NCBI RefSeq assembly: GCF_000770305.1
Contig: NZ_JNVB01000009.1
Location: 17,108-81,107 of the forward strand
Direction: 5' to 3'
From: Erwinia oleae
GTDB lineage: Bacteria > Pseudomonadota > Gammaproteobacteria > Enterobacterales > Enterobacteriaceae
Length of the DNA stretch: 64,000 nt
Shown piece after piece: positions 33,198 through 42,588 of this stretch. The notes under the pieces are model-generated. The model had not been told where the DNA came from. It did no database searches and saw only the letters and a program-made list of their open reading frames with translations. A program made the translations under genes and the position numbers. Each line of letters starts with the position of its first letter. The stretch's first letter is position 1.

Positions 33198-33226
33198 AAG
33201 CACCGCATCATGCGGTGCTTTTTTTA
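33198..33226 (+). terminator. Terminator of the membrane-protein gene
   Basis: Perfect 10-bp stem AAGCACCGCA / TGCGGTGCTT with a TCA loop and T run, 20 bases after the stop. The convergent yfcD ends 12 bases beyond. Confidence 0.88.
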
Positions 33227-33237
33227 TCGCCACAGCA

Positions 33238-33777
33238 TTACGCCTGCGAAACGGCCTTTGATGTGCTCTGCTCACCATTACGGCTTAACCACAGCGACAG
33301 TGCTTTCAGCGAATCGTCGGTGAATTCATCACAACGGGCGGTGATCTCCTCCGGCTTCATCCAGAAGATCTCGTCCACTTCTTCTTCCTGCATGGCGAAC
33401 GGGCCGTGCGTTACGCAACTGAACAGTCCGCCCCACACGCGGCAGTGTTGATCCTCAAAGTAAAACAAGCCATGTTCGGCGAAAGGCACGTCGGCAATCC
33501 CCAACTCCTCTTCCGCTTCACGCCTGGCCGACTCCAGCATATCTTCACCGCTCTGCACCACGCCGCCAGCGGTGGCATCAAGCATGCCCGGCATGAAGTC
33601 TTTGGACTGCGTCCGACGCTGAACCAGAATATTCCCCATGCCGTCGTGTACCACAATGTAGGTCGCGCGGTGGCGCAGGCACTGTGCCCGCATCTGTGCG
33701 CGGCTGGCCTGTGCAACGACCTCGTTATCTTCACTAACGATATCCACCCACTCCATGCCGCTGTCTTGCTCGACCAT
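33238..33777 (-). CDS. yfcD: Nudix hydrolase YfcD
   Basis: Predicted nucleotide-diphosphate hydrolase, 179 residues (E. coli 180). The Nudix box is complete at 72-94 (G-x5-E-x7-REAEEELGI), and an ISP-isomerase-like arrangement surrounds it ([16 protein letters not shown] before, [17 protein letters not shown] after). The substrate is not established. The N-terminus [16 protein letters not shown] matches the family. It is a single gene convergent with the membrane-protein gene. Confidence 0.92.
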   Translation of the reverse strand: MVEQDSGMEWVDIVSEDNEVVAQASRAQMRAQCLRHRATYIVVHDGMGNILVQRRTQSKDFMPGMLDATAGGVVQSGEDMLESARREAEEELGIADVPFAEHGLFYFEDQHCRVWGGLFSCVTHGPFAMQEEEVDEIFWMKPEEITARCDEFTDDSLKALSLWLSRNGEQSTSKAVSQA

Positions 33778-33857
33778 CCGAAACCCTTATTAAGTCAGGC
33801 GCCTGAGCGCATTAATTGGCGTCCGCAATCACCATTACGGACGGTTTTATTGTCTTA

Positions 33858-34640
<783 letters not shown>

Positions 34641-34696
34641 TCACCTAAGCTGAAAAGACGCGTTGGAATCGTGATCTTTTCATCAGGGACAAGCCT

Positions 34697-35590
34697 ATGC
34701 ATATCTTATTTACCGGCGGTACCGGGCTGATTGGCAGCCATTTGATCCCACGTTTACTGGCGCGGGGCGACAGCGTCAGCGTCGTCACGCGCAACGTGGC
34801 GAAGGCCCGTGAAAAACTGGGTGAAAACGTGGCGTTCTGGTCTGGTCTTAATCAGCAGCGCGATCTCAACGGCATTGATGCAGTTATCAATCTGGCGGGC
34901 GAGCCGATTGCCGATAAACGCTGGAGCGCGCGGCAGAAGCAGCTACTGTGTGAAAGCCGCTGGCGGATCACCGAACAGATCGCTTCGCTGATCAACGCCA
35001 GCAGCACGCCGCCGTCGGTGCTGATTTCGGGTTCAGCTACGGGCTTTTACGGCGATGCCGGTGAACTGGTGCTGACCGAGGACGATCCAGGCCAGGAGGA
35101 GTTCACCCATCAGCTCTGCGCCCGCTGGGAAACGCTCGCCCGCGCGGCCGAAAGCGAGCGCACCCGCGTCTGCCTGCTCCGCACCGGCGTGGTACTGGCG
35201 AAAAAAGGCGGCGCGCTGAGCAGAATGAAGCTGCCGTTTAAACTCGGCGTAGGCGGCCCGCTCGGTAGCGGCAGGCAGTATATGCCGTGGATCCATCTGG
35301 ATGACATGCTCAACGCCATTCTCTGGCTGCTGGACACGCCGTCGCTGCGTGGCCCGTTCAATATGGTTGCGCCTTATGCAGTACGCAACGAGCAGTTTGC
35401 CGCCACGCTTGGCGAAGTGATGCACCGTCCGGCGGTGGTCCGCACGCCTGCCAGCGCCATTAAGCTGCTGATGGGCGAGTCGGCGGTACTGGTGCTCGGC
35501 GGTCAGCACGTCCTGCCTGGCCGGCTTGAGGCATCCGGCTTCCATTTCCGCTGGTATCAGCTGGATGAGGCGCTTCAGGACGTGGTCTGA
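34697..35590 (+). CDS. yfcH: Epimerase-family protein YfcH
   Basis: Extended short-chain dehydrogenase of the SDR39U1/TIGR01777 type, 297 residues as in E. coli. The NAD(P) loop is [11 protein letters not shown] (6-16), followed by [26 protein letters not shown] with the YxxxK-type Tyr, and a DUF1731-like C-terminus ([16 protein letters not shown]). Cofactor is probably NADPH; the reaction is unknown. It is divergent from yfcF and convergent with hisP, whose stop lies only four bases away, leaving no room for a terminator. Confidence 0.92.
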   Translation: MHILFTGGTGLIGSHLIPRLLARGDSVSVVTRNVAKAREKLGENVAFWSGLNQQRDLNGIDAVINLAGEPIADKRWSARQKQLLCESRWRITEQIASLINASSTPPSVLISGSATGFYGDAGELVLTEDDPGQEEFTHQLCARWETLARAAESERTRVCLLRTGVVLAKKGGALSRMKLPFKLGVGGPLGSGRQYMPWIHLDDMLNAILWLLDTPSLRGPFNMVAPYAVRNEQFAATLGEVMHRPAVVRTPASAIKLLMGESAVLVLGGQHVLPGRLEASGFHFRWYQLDEALQDVV

Positions 35591-35594
35591 CCGC

Positions 35595-36368
35595 CTATTT
35601 CAGTGAGCCGGATAAAAACTGCTGAAGACGCGGGCTTTGAGGATTATCAAACAGCGCCTGCGGCGTGCCTTCCTCTTCAATTTTACCCTGATGCAGGAAA
35701 ATCACGTGGCTGGAAACATGCCGCGCAAAGCCCATTTCGTGCGTGACCACGACCATGGTTTTGCCCTCTTCCGCCAGCTTCTGCATGATGCGCAGCACTT
35801 CCCCGACCAGTTCAGGATCGAGCGCTGACGTCGGCTCATCAAACAGCAGCACTTCCGGCTCCATCGCCAGCGCACGCGCAATGGAAACGCGCTGCTGCTG
35901 GCCGCCCGACAGGTTGACCGGATATTTCGCGCGGGCGCGTTCATCAATGCCGACCTTGTCCAGATAACGCACGGCGCGCTCTCGCGCTTCCGCTTTACTC
36001 AGTCCCAAAACCTGCATCGGCGCTTCCATTACATTTTGCAGCACCGTCATGTGGCTCCACAGGTTGAAGTGTTGGAAAACCATTGTCAGGCTGGTGCGCA
36101 GCGCGCGCAGCTGCTCTTTATTCGCCACTTTGAGCTGGCCATCGGTGTCGCGTACCAGCGTAATCGGCTGATTATTGACGGAGATCGTGCCTTCGCTGGG
36201 TTTTTCAAGAAAGTTGATGCAGCGCAGAAAGGTGCTTTTCCCGGAGCCCGAGGAACCGATAATGCTGATCACGTCGCCCGCGTTCGCCTTCAGCGAAACG
36301 CCCTTCAATACCTCATGTTCACCATAACGCTTGTGCAGTTCGGTAACGTTTAATTTGTTCTCTGCCAT
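35595..36368 (-). CDS. hisP: Histidine ABC transporter ATPase HisP
   Basis: ATPase of the histidine (lysine/arginine/ornithine) importer, 257 residues as in E. coli. Walker [10 protein letters not shown] is at 38-46, the signature [10 protein letters not shown] at 153-162 and Walker B VLLFDEP at 173-179. The ATG at 36368 has a GAGTG ribosome site; a TTG 12 bases upstream would also be in frame. It is the last gene of hisJQMP. Confidence 0.96.
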   Translation of the reverse strand: MAENKLNVTELHKRYGEHEVLKGVSLKANAGDVISIIGSSGSGKSTFLRCINFLEKPSEGTISVNNQPITLVRDTDGQLKVANKEQLRALRTSLTMVFQHFNLWSHMTVLQNVMEAPMQVLGLSKAEARERAVRYLDKVGIDERARAKYPVNLSGGQQQRVSIARALAMEPEVLLFDEPTSALDPELVGEVLRIMQKLAEEGKTMVVVTHEMGFARHVSSHVIFLHQGKIEEEGTPQALFDNPQSPRLQQFLSGSLK

Positions 36369-36376
36369 AGTTTCAC

Positions 36377-37093
36377 TCAATGGTTCGATGAGGGTTTAAC
36401 GTGCGCCAGCCAGCGTTTTTCCGCCAGGCGGAACAGACTAATCAACACATAAGAGATAATCAGATAGAGCACGGCGGCGATGCCGAAGGCGGTAAACGGC
36501 TGATAAGTCGCCGAATTGATATCCCGCGCTACCTTCAGCAGATCCGGCACCGTGGCGGTAAACGCCAGCGCCGTCGAGTGCAACATCAGAATCACTTCGT
36601 TACTGTAGGCAGGCAGCGCGGTACGCAGCGCCGAAGGCAGAATGATGCAGCGGTAAAGCCTGAAGGTTGAGAAGCCGTAGGCGCGGGCCGCTTCGATTTC
36701 GCCGTGCGGCACGCCGCGAATGGCACCGGCGAAAATTTCTGTGGTATAGGCGCAGGTGTTCAGCGTCAGCGCCAACAGCGTACAGTTAAGCCCGCTGCGG
36801 AAGAAAGCGTTAAGCAGATCGCTGCCCTTCACCACCTCAAGCGTATACATGCCGGAGTAGAAGACCAGTAGCTGAACGTAAAGCGGCGTACCGCGAAATA
36901 CGTAAGTAAACAGCCAGACCGGCAAGCGCACCGCTTTATACGGCGATACACGGGCAACGGCAAGCAGTACCGCGAGACAGCCGCCCAGTGCGACAGAAAT
37001 CACCAGCAGCCAGAGGGTAATCGCCACGCCGGAAAAGCGGTAGCCGTCGCTCCACAGCAGCGCCTGCCAGTACTCCTGAAGGATCTCAATCAT
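36377..37093 (-). CDS. hisM: Histidine ABC transporter permease HisM
   Basis: Inner-membrane permease, 238 residues, five helices, forming a heterodimer with HisQ. The ATPase-contact EAA loop is seen in [27 protein letters not shown] sequence (about 150-170). The start overlaps the end of hisQ by four bases, and the frame remains open 16 codons upstream inside hisQ. Confidence 0.96.
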   Translation of the reverse strand: MIEILQEYWQALLWSDGYRFSGVAITLWLLVISVALGGCLAVLLAVARVSPYKAVRLPVWLFTYVFRGTPLYVQLLVFYSGMYTLEVVKGSDLLNAFFRSGLNCTLLALTLNTCAYTTEIFAGAIRGVPHGEIEAARAYGFSTFRLYRCIILPSALRTALPAYSNEVILMLHSTALAFTATVPDLLKVARDINSATYQPFTAFGIAAVLYLIISYVLISLFRLAEKRWLAHVKPSSNH

Positions 37094-37776
37094 AGCTCTG
37101 CCCTTTTCACACCGACGGAATAGCGGCGTTCCAGCCACCACAGCACGCCGTTAGAGAGCGTGGTGAATACCAGATAGATAATGCCTGCGACGATAGCGAA
37201 CCAGAAAGGCTGCCAGGTGCTTTTGCCCGCCAGCTGCGTGGCCTTGACCACATCCTCCAGCCCCAGCAGAGAAACCAGCGCCGTCGCTTTGAGAATAACC
37301 TGCCAGTTGTTGCCGATACCGGGCAGCGCAAAGCGCATCATGCAGGGAAACAGGATGCGACGGAAAATTTGCGAATCGGTGAAACCAAAGGCCGTGGCCG
37401 CCTCAATTTGCCCTTTCGGCACCGCCATATAGGCACCACGAAAGGTTTCGGTGAAGTAGGCGCCGTAAATAAAACCGAGCGTGATGATCCCGGCGACCAT
37501 CGGGTCGATATCAAACTGGTTGATGCCAGCCAGGTCAGTGAGGGCGTTCAGCGCAATTTGCAAACCATAAAAGATCAGCAGCATTAACACCAGGTCGGGC
37601 ACGCCGCGAATAAGCGTGGTATAGCCGCCTGCGATCAGGCGAAGCAGACGATTGCCCGACAGCCTGGCGCCCGCGCCGATGAGTCCAAGAATTACGGAGA
37701 GCAGCACTGAACTGAGCGCCAGTTCAAGCGTTACTAATGCGCCCCTGAAAATGACGTCCGAATAGCCATACAGCAT
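37090..37776 (-). CDS. hisQ: Histidine ABC transporter permease HisQ
   Basis: Partner permease, 228 residues, five helices, with its own EAA loop (GQIEAATAFGFTDSQIFRRI). The 63-base spacer from hisJ contains a very GC-rich hairpin (37807-37824), and the end overlaps hisM by four bases. Confidence 0.96.
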   Translation of the reverse strand: MLYGYSDVIFRGALVTLELALSSVLLSVILGLIGAGARLSGNRLLRLIAGGYTTLIRGVPDLVLMLLIFYGLQIALNALTDLAGINQFDIDPMVAGIITLGFIYGAYFTETFRGAYMAVPKGQIEAATAFGFTDSQIFRRILFPCMMRFALPGIGNNWQVILKATALVSLLGLEDVVKATQLAGKSTWQPFWFAIVAGIIYLVFTTLSNGVLWWLERRYSVGVKRAEL

Positions 37777-37806
37777 AAGCGTGTCCTGTCTTTATCTTTT
37801 AACAAC

Positions 37807-37824
37807 GGGGGCCGCGCGGCCCCC
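37807..37824 (-). other. GC-rich intercistronic hairpin between hisJ and hisQ
   Basis: Stem GGGGGCC / GGCCCCC with a GCGC loop and no U-run. In Salmonella a REP element at the same joint stabilises hisJ mRNA and keeps binding protein in excess over permease; this stem probably does the same. Confidence 0.55.
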
Positions 37825-37839
37825 TGTGACAGGTTTTAC

Positions 37840-38622
37840 TTAACCGCCATAAACGTCAAAGTCGAAATATTTTTTTGCCAGTTTATCGTAGGTGCCGTCT
37901 TTGCGGATTTCATCAAACGCTTTATCAATAGCCGCTTTCAGATCCTGATCGTCTTTGCGCAATCCGATACCGGTGCCGATACCAAAGATTTTATCGTCTT
38001 TTACCGCCGGGCCGGCGAAGGCATAATCTTTACCGGCCGGCTGCTTGAGGAAACCTTCGCTGGCGGCGACTTCGTCCTGGAAGGCGGCATCGATACGTCC
38101 TGCGGTCAGATCCTGATACACCAGATCCTGATTCGCGTAAGGCGTGACGGTCACGCCCTTGGTGCGCCACTGCTGATTGGCGTAGGTTTCCTGGGTGGTG
38201 CCCTGAAGCAGACCAATGGTTTTACCCTTCAGCGAATCAATGTCAGGCAGGATTTTTGAGCCCTTCGGCGCAATCAGGCGCGCGTTGGCGGCATAGAGTT
38301 TTTCGGAGAAGGCAATCTCCTGCTGACGTTTTTCAGTGATCGAAAGGGAAGAGATAATGGCGTCGATTTTCTTCGCCTTCAGGGAGGGGATCAGCGCGTC
38401 GAAATCGCTTTCCACGTAAGTGCATTTGGCTGCCATACGTTTACAGATCTCGTTCGCCAGATCGATATCAAAACCCACCAGCTGTCCCTGCGCGTTTTTA
38501 GACTCAAACGGGGCATAGGTAGGATCGGTGCCGATACGCAGCGTTTTTGGCGCGGCTGCCAGCGCGCTGCCCGCAGAGGAGATCGCCAGGAGCAGAGAAA
38601 GAGCCAGGACCTGCTTTTTCAT
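37840..38622 (-). CDS. hisJ: Periplasmic histidine-binding protein HisJ
   Basis: Secreted binding protein, 260 residues, signal peptide about 1-22 ([22 protein letters not shown], cleaved before APKT). The mature part has the family blocks [30 protein letters not shown] and [19 protein letters not shown]. coli has the paralogue argT just upstream; here none is present, so this protein probably serves all substrates of the importer. Upstream lie a sigma54-like promoter and an NtrC-like site. Ribosome site GAGGG precedes the ATG. Confidence 0.95.
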   Translation of the reverse strand: MKKQVLALSLLLAISSAGSALAAAPKTLRIGTDPTYAPFESKNAQGQLVGFDIDLANEICKRMAAKCTYVESDFDALIPSLKAKKIDAIISSLSITEKRQQEIAFSEKLYAANARLIAPKGSKILPDIDSLKGKTIGLLQGTTQETYANQQWRTKGVTVTPYANQDLVYQDLTAGRIDAAFQDEVAASEGFLKQPAGKDYAFAGPAVKDDKIFGIGTGIGLRKDDQDLKAAIDKAFDEIRKDGTYDKLAKKYFDFDVYGG

Positions 38623-38684
38623 AGATTACCCTCGAAGTGTCTTTTATGATCTGATGTGTCAGCCTGTTGAATACTCTGTTCATT

Positions 38685-38700
38685 TGCAGCTTTCATGCCA
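38685..38700 (-). promoter_or_regulatory. Candidate sigma54 promoter of hisJQMP
   Basis: Minus-strand TGGCATGAAAGCTGCA aligns with the sigma54 consensus TGGCAC-G-N4-TTGCA with correct GG-to-GC spacing, differing at two tolerated positions. The predicted start, near 38673-38675, leaves a leader of about 50 bases before hisJ. In Salmonella the argT promoter in this system is sigma54/NtrC dependent. Confidence 0.65.
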
Positions 38701-38848
38701 GCTTGCGTTTATCCGGCAGGCCGGTGCCGATAACGGCGCTGAAAGTAGCAACATGATAAAAATATATAACAGGTTTGTGGAGACGAGGCGGTAACTATGT
38801 TGCATTTTGGTGCACTGCATGCACGAAATGCGATTCAGCGCGCGATTA

Positions 38849-38865
38849 CGCACTTTTTTAGTGCA
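38849..38865. promoter_or_regulatory. Candidate NtrC enhancer site for hisJQMP
   Basis: CGCACTTTTTTAGTGCA matches TGCAC-N7-GTGCA at all but the first base. It lies about 175 bases upstream of the predicted sigma54 start, a usual enhancer distance. A weaker half-matching site (38798-38814, right half GTGCA) lies between the two. Confidence 0.6.
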
Positions 38866-38885
38866 TAACGCTGAGCGTTATGCAC
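38861..38885. repeat. 11-bp inverted repeat across the ubiX stop codon
   Basis: Arms GTGCATAACGC (38861-38871) and GCGTTATGCAC (38875-38885) with a TGA loop. The stop codon of ubiX (38878-38880) is inside the right arm. Leftwards it is followed by A-rich rather than U-rich RNA, so it is not a standard terminator. Confidence 0.5.
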
Positions 38886-39447
38886 CTTGCCAGCGCGTGA
38901 AAAGATCCTGATCCAGTTCAATATCAAACTGGTCAAACACGCGATTAACGGTCTGGTCGACAATGTCCATCACGTGTTGCGGGCGATGATAAAAGGCGGG
39001 AACGGGCGGCATAATGATGGCACCCATTTCGGCGGCGGTGGTCATGATGCGCAGATGCCCCAAATGCAACGGCGTCTCGCGCACGCAAAGCACCAGACGG
39101 CGACGCTCTTTCAGCACCACGTCCGCCGCTCTGGTCAGCAGGCCATCGCTGTAGCTGTGAACGATACCGGAGAGGGTTTTCATTGAGCAGGGCAAAATCG
39201 CCATGCCGTCGGTTTTAAACGAGCCAGAGGAGATGCTGGCGGCGATATCGCGCACGTCATGTACCACGTCGGCCATCGCCTGAACGTCACGCAGGGCGTA
39301 GTCGCTCTCCAGCGCCAGCGTCTGACGCGCTGCCTGGCTCATCACCAGATGCGTTTCCACATCTTTAACCTGCTGCAATACCTGGAGCGCGCGAATGCCA
39401 TAGATAACGCCGCTGGCGCCCGTGATACCAATGATGAGTCGTTTCAT
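38878..39447 (-). CDS. ubiX: Flavin prenyltransferase UbiX
   Basis: Makes the prenylated FMN cofactor for the decarboxylase UbiD in ubiquinone synthesis. The 189-residue flavodoxin-like protein starts RLIIGITGASGVIYGIR (FMN site) and has the DVQAMADVVHDVRDIAASISSG-type region and the C-terminal PAFYHRPQHVMDIVDQTVNR. In E. coli it is cotranscribed with cvpA-purF; here a strong terminator separates it from purF. Confidence 0.96.
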   Translation of the reverse strand: MKRLIIGITGASGVIYGIRALQVLQQVKDVETHLVMSQAARQTLALESDYALRDVQAMADVVHDVRDIAASISSGSFKTDGMAILPCSMKTLSGIVHSYSDGLLTRAADVVLKERRRLVLCVRETPLHLGHLRIMTTAAEMGAIIMPPVPAFYHRPQHVMDIVDQTVNRVFDQFDIELDQDLFTRWQGA

Positions 39448-39488
39448 GCATTACCTGCGTATGTCGATCGTGAAATAGCCGTCGCGCC

Positions 39489-39520
39489 AAAAAAATGGGC
39501 CGGAATCGCTTCCGGCCCAT
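39489..39520 (-). terminator. Terminator of cvpA-purF
   Basis: Perfect 11-bp stem ATGGGCCGGAA / TTCCGGCCCAT with a TCGC-type loop and seven T, 24 bases past the purF stop. It lies between purF and ubiX. Confidence 0.9.
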
Positions 39521-39543
39521 CATACCTGCTGATGCGCAACTTA

Positions 39544-41061
39544 TTAACCTTCGTTGTGCATTTCCAGGTTTTCCACCTCATTCTGACGCGCCATGGCTTT
39601 TGCGTCGTCGTTGCGCAGCGACTGTAAATACTCAAGGTAGCGCTGATCGACATCTTTGGTGACGTACACGCCGTTAAAAACGGAACACTCAAACTGTGCG
39701 ATGTCCGGGTTTTCTTCGCGTACCGCTTCAATCAGGTCATCAAGATCCTGGAAAATCAGCGCATCTGCACCGATAAGCTGGCGGATCTCTTCCACTTCAC
39801 GGCCGTGGGCAATCAGCTCTGTCGCACTGGGCATATCAATGCCATAGACGTTCGGGAAGCGAATTTCCGGTGCGGCCGAGGCGAGATACACTTTTTTCGC
39901 ACCCGCTTCGCGCGCCATTTCGATAATCTGCTCCGAGGTGGTGCCGCGTACGATAGAATCATCCACCAGCAGCACGTTTTTGTCGCGGAACTCGGCGCGG
40001 TTAGCGTTCAGCTTGCGGCGAACGGCGCTGCGGCGCTGATGCTGTCCCGGCATGATAAAGGTGCGGCCCACGTAGCGGTTCTTCACAAAGCCCTGACGAT
40101 AAGGCTTGTCGAGAATACGCGCCATCTCCAGCGCGATATCGCAGGAGGTTTCCGGAATGGGGATCACCACATCAATATCCAGATCTTCCCACTCGCGGGC
40201 GATTTTCTCACCCAGCTTGGTGCCCATACGCACGCGTGCGCTGTAGACGGAAATTTTGTCGAGGAACGAATCCGGGCGGGCGAAATAAACATATTCAAAC
40301 AGGCACGGATTAAACTTCGGATTCTCCGCGCACTGACGGGTGAACAGCTGCCCTTTTTCAGTGATGTAGACCGCTTCGCCCGGCGCCACATCGCGCAGGA
40401 ACTCAAAGCCAAGCGTATCCAGCGCCACGCTCTCCGAGGCCACCATATATTCGTTGCGGCCGTCCTGCATGGCGCGCTTGCCGATCACCAGCGGACGAAT
40501 GCCGTTAGGATCGCGGAAGGCGACCAGGCCATGACCGATAATCATTGCCACACAGGCATAAGCGCCGCGCACGTGCTGATGGACAGCGGTGACGGCGGCA
40601 AAAATGTTTTCGGCTTCCAGCGGATAATGCTGCGCGCGATCCAGTTCCTGAGCAAAAATATTGAGCAGGATCTCGGAATCAGAGGTGGTGTTAACGTGAC
40701 GGCGGCCGCTTTCGAAAAGCTGCTTACGCAGCTCGTGCGCGTTAGTCAGATTGCCATTGTGCGCAAGGGTAATGCCGTAGGGCGAGTTGACATAGAAGGG
40801 CTGCGCTTCTGATGCACTGGAACTGCCGGCGGTGGGATAACGAACGTGGCCGATACCCATGTTGCCCTGCAAACGCTGCATATGGCGGGCTTCAAATACA
40901 TCGCTGACCAGACCGTTCGCTTTACGCAGACGGAAGCACTTTAATGCATCAATGGTAACGATGCCTGCGGCATCCTGCCCACGGTGCTGTAGCACCGTTA
41001 ACGCGTCATAAATCGACTGGTTGACCGGCATAAAACCGGCGATCCCGACAATACCGCACAT
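39544..41061 (-). CDS. purF: Amidophosphoribosyltransferase PurF
   Basis: First committed step of purine synthesis: PRPP plus glutamine to phosphoribosylamine. The 505-residue protein begins [10 protein letters not shown], so Cys2 is exposed as the catalytic N-terminal nucleophile after Met removal. The glutaminase domain covers about 1-230; the phosphoribosyltransferase domain has the PRPP loop [14 protein letters not shown] (about 365). It follows cvpA after 36 bases under PurR control. Confidence 0.97.
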   Translation of the reverse strand: MCGIVGIAGFMPVNQSIYDALTVLQHRGQDAAGIVTIDALKCFRLRKANGLVSDVFEARHMQRLQGNMGIGHVRYPTAGSSSASEAQPFYVNSPYGITLAHNGNLTNAHELRKQLFESGRRHVNTTSDSEILLNIFAQELDRAQHYPLEAENIFAAVTAVHQHVRGAYACVAMIIGHGLVAFRDPNGIRPLVIGKRAMQDGRNEYMVASESVALDTLGFEFLRDVAPGEAVYITEKGQLFTRQCAENPKFNPCLFEYVYFARPDSFLDKISVYSARVRMGTKLGEKIAREWEDLDIDVVIPIPETSCDIALEMARILDKPYRQGFVKNRYVGRTFIMPGQHQRRSAVRRKLNANRAEFRDKNVLLVDDSIVRGTTSEQIIEMAREAGAKKVYLASAAPEIRFPNVYGIDMPSATELIAHGREVEEIRQLIGADALIFQDLDDLIEAVREENPDIAQFECSVFNGVYVTKDVDQRYLEYLQSLRNDDAKAMARQNEVENLEMHNEG

Positions 41062-41097
41062 GTGGTCATTTCCTCATAAGCCGCAACCCCGGCTCAA

Positions 41098-41583
41098 TTA
41101 CCGGGGTAAAAAACTCGACGTACTTTTCAGATAGTCGAAAAACCACCTGATGACGTAACTGAACTGGGGAACTAACTGCGACTGCTGCCAGTCCGCGCTT
41201 TTCGAGAAGCCGGTGAACGTATCAAGAAAGAACAGCATCGCTGACACGATCAGCACGCCGCGAAGCGCGCCGAAACAGACACCGAGCACTCTGTCCGTTC
41301 CCGACAGGCCGGTTTTCTCAACCAGCGAACCGATAACGTAGTTGACGATAGCGCCAACCAACAGGGTAGCGATGAAAAGCACCCCGATGGCAATGCCGTT
41401 TCGAACCAGTTCGTCTTCAAAGCCGGTAAACCAGACGGCAAGGAAAGAGTAGTAATGGCTGGCGACAAAAAATGCACAACCCCAGGTCACGAGCGACAAA
41501 GCCTCCCGAACAAACCCGCGGATCAGGCTGACCAGTGCCGAAAAACTAATAACACCAATAATGACGTAATCTATCCAGACCAT
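41098..41583 (-). CDS. cvpA: Colicin V production protein CvpA
   Basis: Inner-membrane protein of 161 residues with about four helices (residues 5-25, 30-50, 62-85, 100-125). In E. coli it is needed for colicin V production and for envelope robustness; its biochemical role is unsettled. It is the first gene of the purine-regulated cvpA-purF unit. A 7-bp stem (ACCCCGG / CCGGGGT, 41086-41107) spans its stop codon and may set the CvpA:PurF ratio. Confidence 0.95.
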   Translation of the reverse strand: MVWIDYVIIGVISFSALVSLIRGFVREALSLVTWGCAFFVASHYYSFLAVWFTGFEDELVRNGIAIGVLFIATLLVGAIVNYVIGSLVEKTGLSGTDRVLGVCFGALRGVLIVSAMLFFLDTFTGFSKSADWQQSQLVPQFSYVIRWFFDYLKSTSSFLPR

Positions 41584-41886
41584 GAACTCTTCCAGCGCAG
41601 ATGCCCCGCATCCAGTTCGGGGCGAATTCTAACAGAAAAAGAAAACGTTTGCGTACGGTTTTCCTCAGCCATATTGATTAAACGGGCGCGCGTAAAAAAA
41701 CGGCATTTCTACAGCGAAACGGCGCCTGAAAGCAGGCAATCGGCACCGGCGGCCAATCGCCTGATTTGCGTCGATTAATTTACTTCCTGCGCCGCCTGCG
41801 GGCGCAAGAGCCGCCATAAATTCTCATTGACGCCCAAGGCACAGCCTCTCACAACGAAAGGCAAAAACGCGGGCGGCGCGTCTTTG
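41584..41886. other. cvpA-dedD spacer
   Basis: 303 bases holding the PurR box and cvpA promoter at the left. The right part (41760-41886) is GC-rich with small inverted repeats but no clear terminator for dedD. Confidence 0.6.
41626..41654 (-). promoter_or_regulatory. PurR operator and promoter of cvpA-purF
   Basis: Minus-strand ACGCAAACGTTTTCTT (41654-41639) is a full PurR box. The -10 TAGAAT (41631-41626) follows eight bases later, so PurR bound with hypoxanthine or guanine would block polymerase. A GCCCCG/CGGGGC stem (41603-41623) lies in the leader. Confidence 0.9.
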
Positions 41887-42588
41887 TCAACGTGCACTGT
41901 AGGGTTTCACCACGCCGCTCAATCCGGAGATCCCCTGAAGCTGACCGACCGCCGCCTGCATTTTCGCTTTAGAGGCGTCCGGCCCGACATAAATGCGGGT
42001 GATCTGCCCCTGCACTGGCGAAGACGGTACGGTAAAGGCGCGGTAACCAGACAGGCGCAGTTTCGCAACTATCTCATTCACCTTGCTGGCGTTTTTCAGC
42101 GCGCCGAGCTGAACGACGTAGGCTTGGCCGGACGGCGCGCTCTCCTGGGGCGCAGCCTCTGGCGGCGGCGTTTGCGGTTGAACCTTCTCAACCGGCTTCG
42201 GCGGTGTTTTCTCCACCGGCTTCGGCTGTGGTTTCGGCTTCTCAACCGGCACAGGTTTTGGCTGTTGGACCGGCGGCGGCGCGACAACCGTCGGCGGGCT
42301 GTCGGTCTGCGGTGCGGTTGAGCCGCTCTCCGCCTGTGAACTGTTTTCGCCGTTATTGCCGCTCACTGCCGATCCCGCACCTTCCGGCGGTTGCGCAGGC
42401 AGCGCCTGGGTTACCGGCGGCGCCATGTCGGTTTCCTGCTGGTCGCCCGGTTTCGGCACCAGCGGAATGGCCGCAAACTCTTCTTTATAGTGCTTTTTCT
42501 TTCCGTCCAACAATCCCGGCAGGATGATGACGCCCAGCGCCACGATGATCACCGTGCCGACTAAACGGTTCTGAAACTTACTTGCCAC
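41887..42588 (-). CDS. dedD: Cell-division protein DedD with SPOR domain
   Basis: Septal-ring protein that binds denuded peptidoglycan. The 233-residue protein has a short cytoplasmic N-terminus, one helix at about 9-26 (LVGTVIIVALGVIILPGLL), a proline/lysine/valine-rich linker (80-150) and a C-terminal SPOR domain (about 155-230; YVVQLGALKNASKVNEIVAKL through RIYVGPDASKAKM). The linker contains repeated KPxPKPVEK-like units. It overlaps folC by 11 bases. Confidence 0.95.
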   Translation of the reverse strand: MASKFQNRLVGTVIIVALGVIILPGLLDGKKKHYKEEFAAIPLVPKPGDQQETDMAPPVTQALPAQPPEGAGSAVSGNNGENSSQAESGSTAPQTDSPPTVVAPPPVQQPKPVPVEKPKPQPKPVEKTPPKPVEKVQPQTPPPEAAPQESAPSGQAYVVQLGALKNASKVNEIVAKLRLSGYRAFTVPSSPVQGQITRIYVGPDASKAKMQAAVGQLQGISGLSGVVKPYSAR

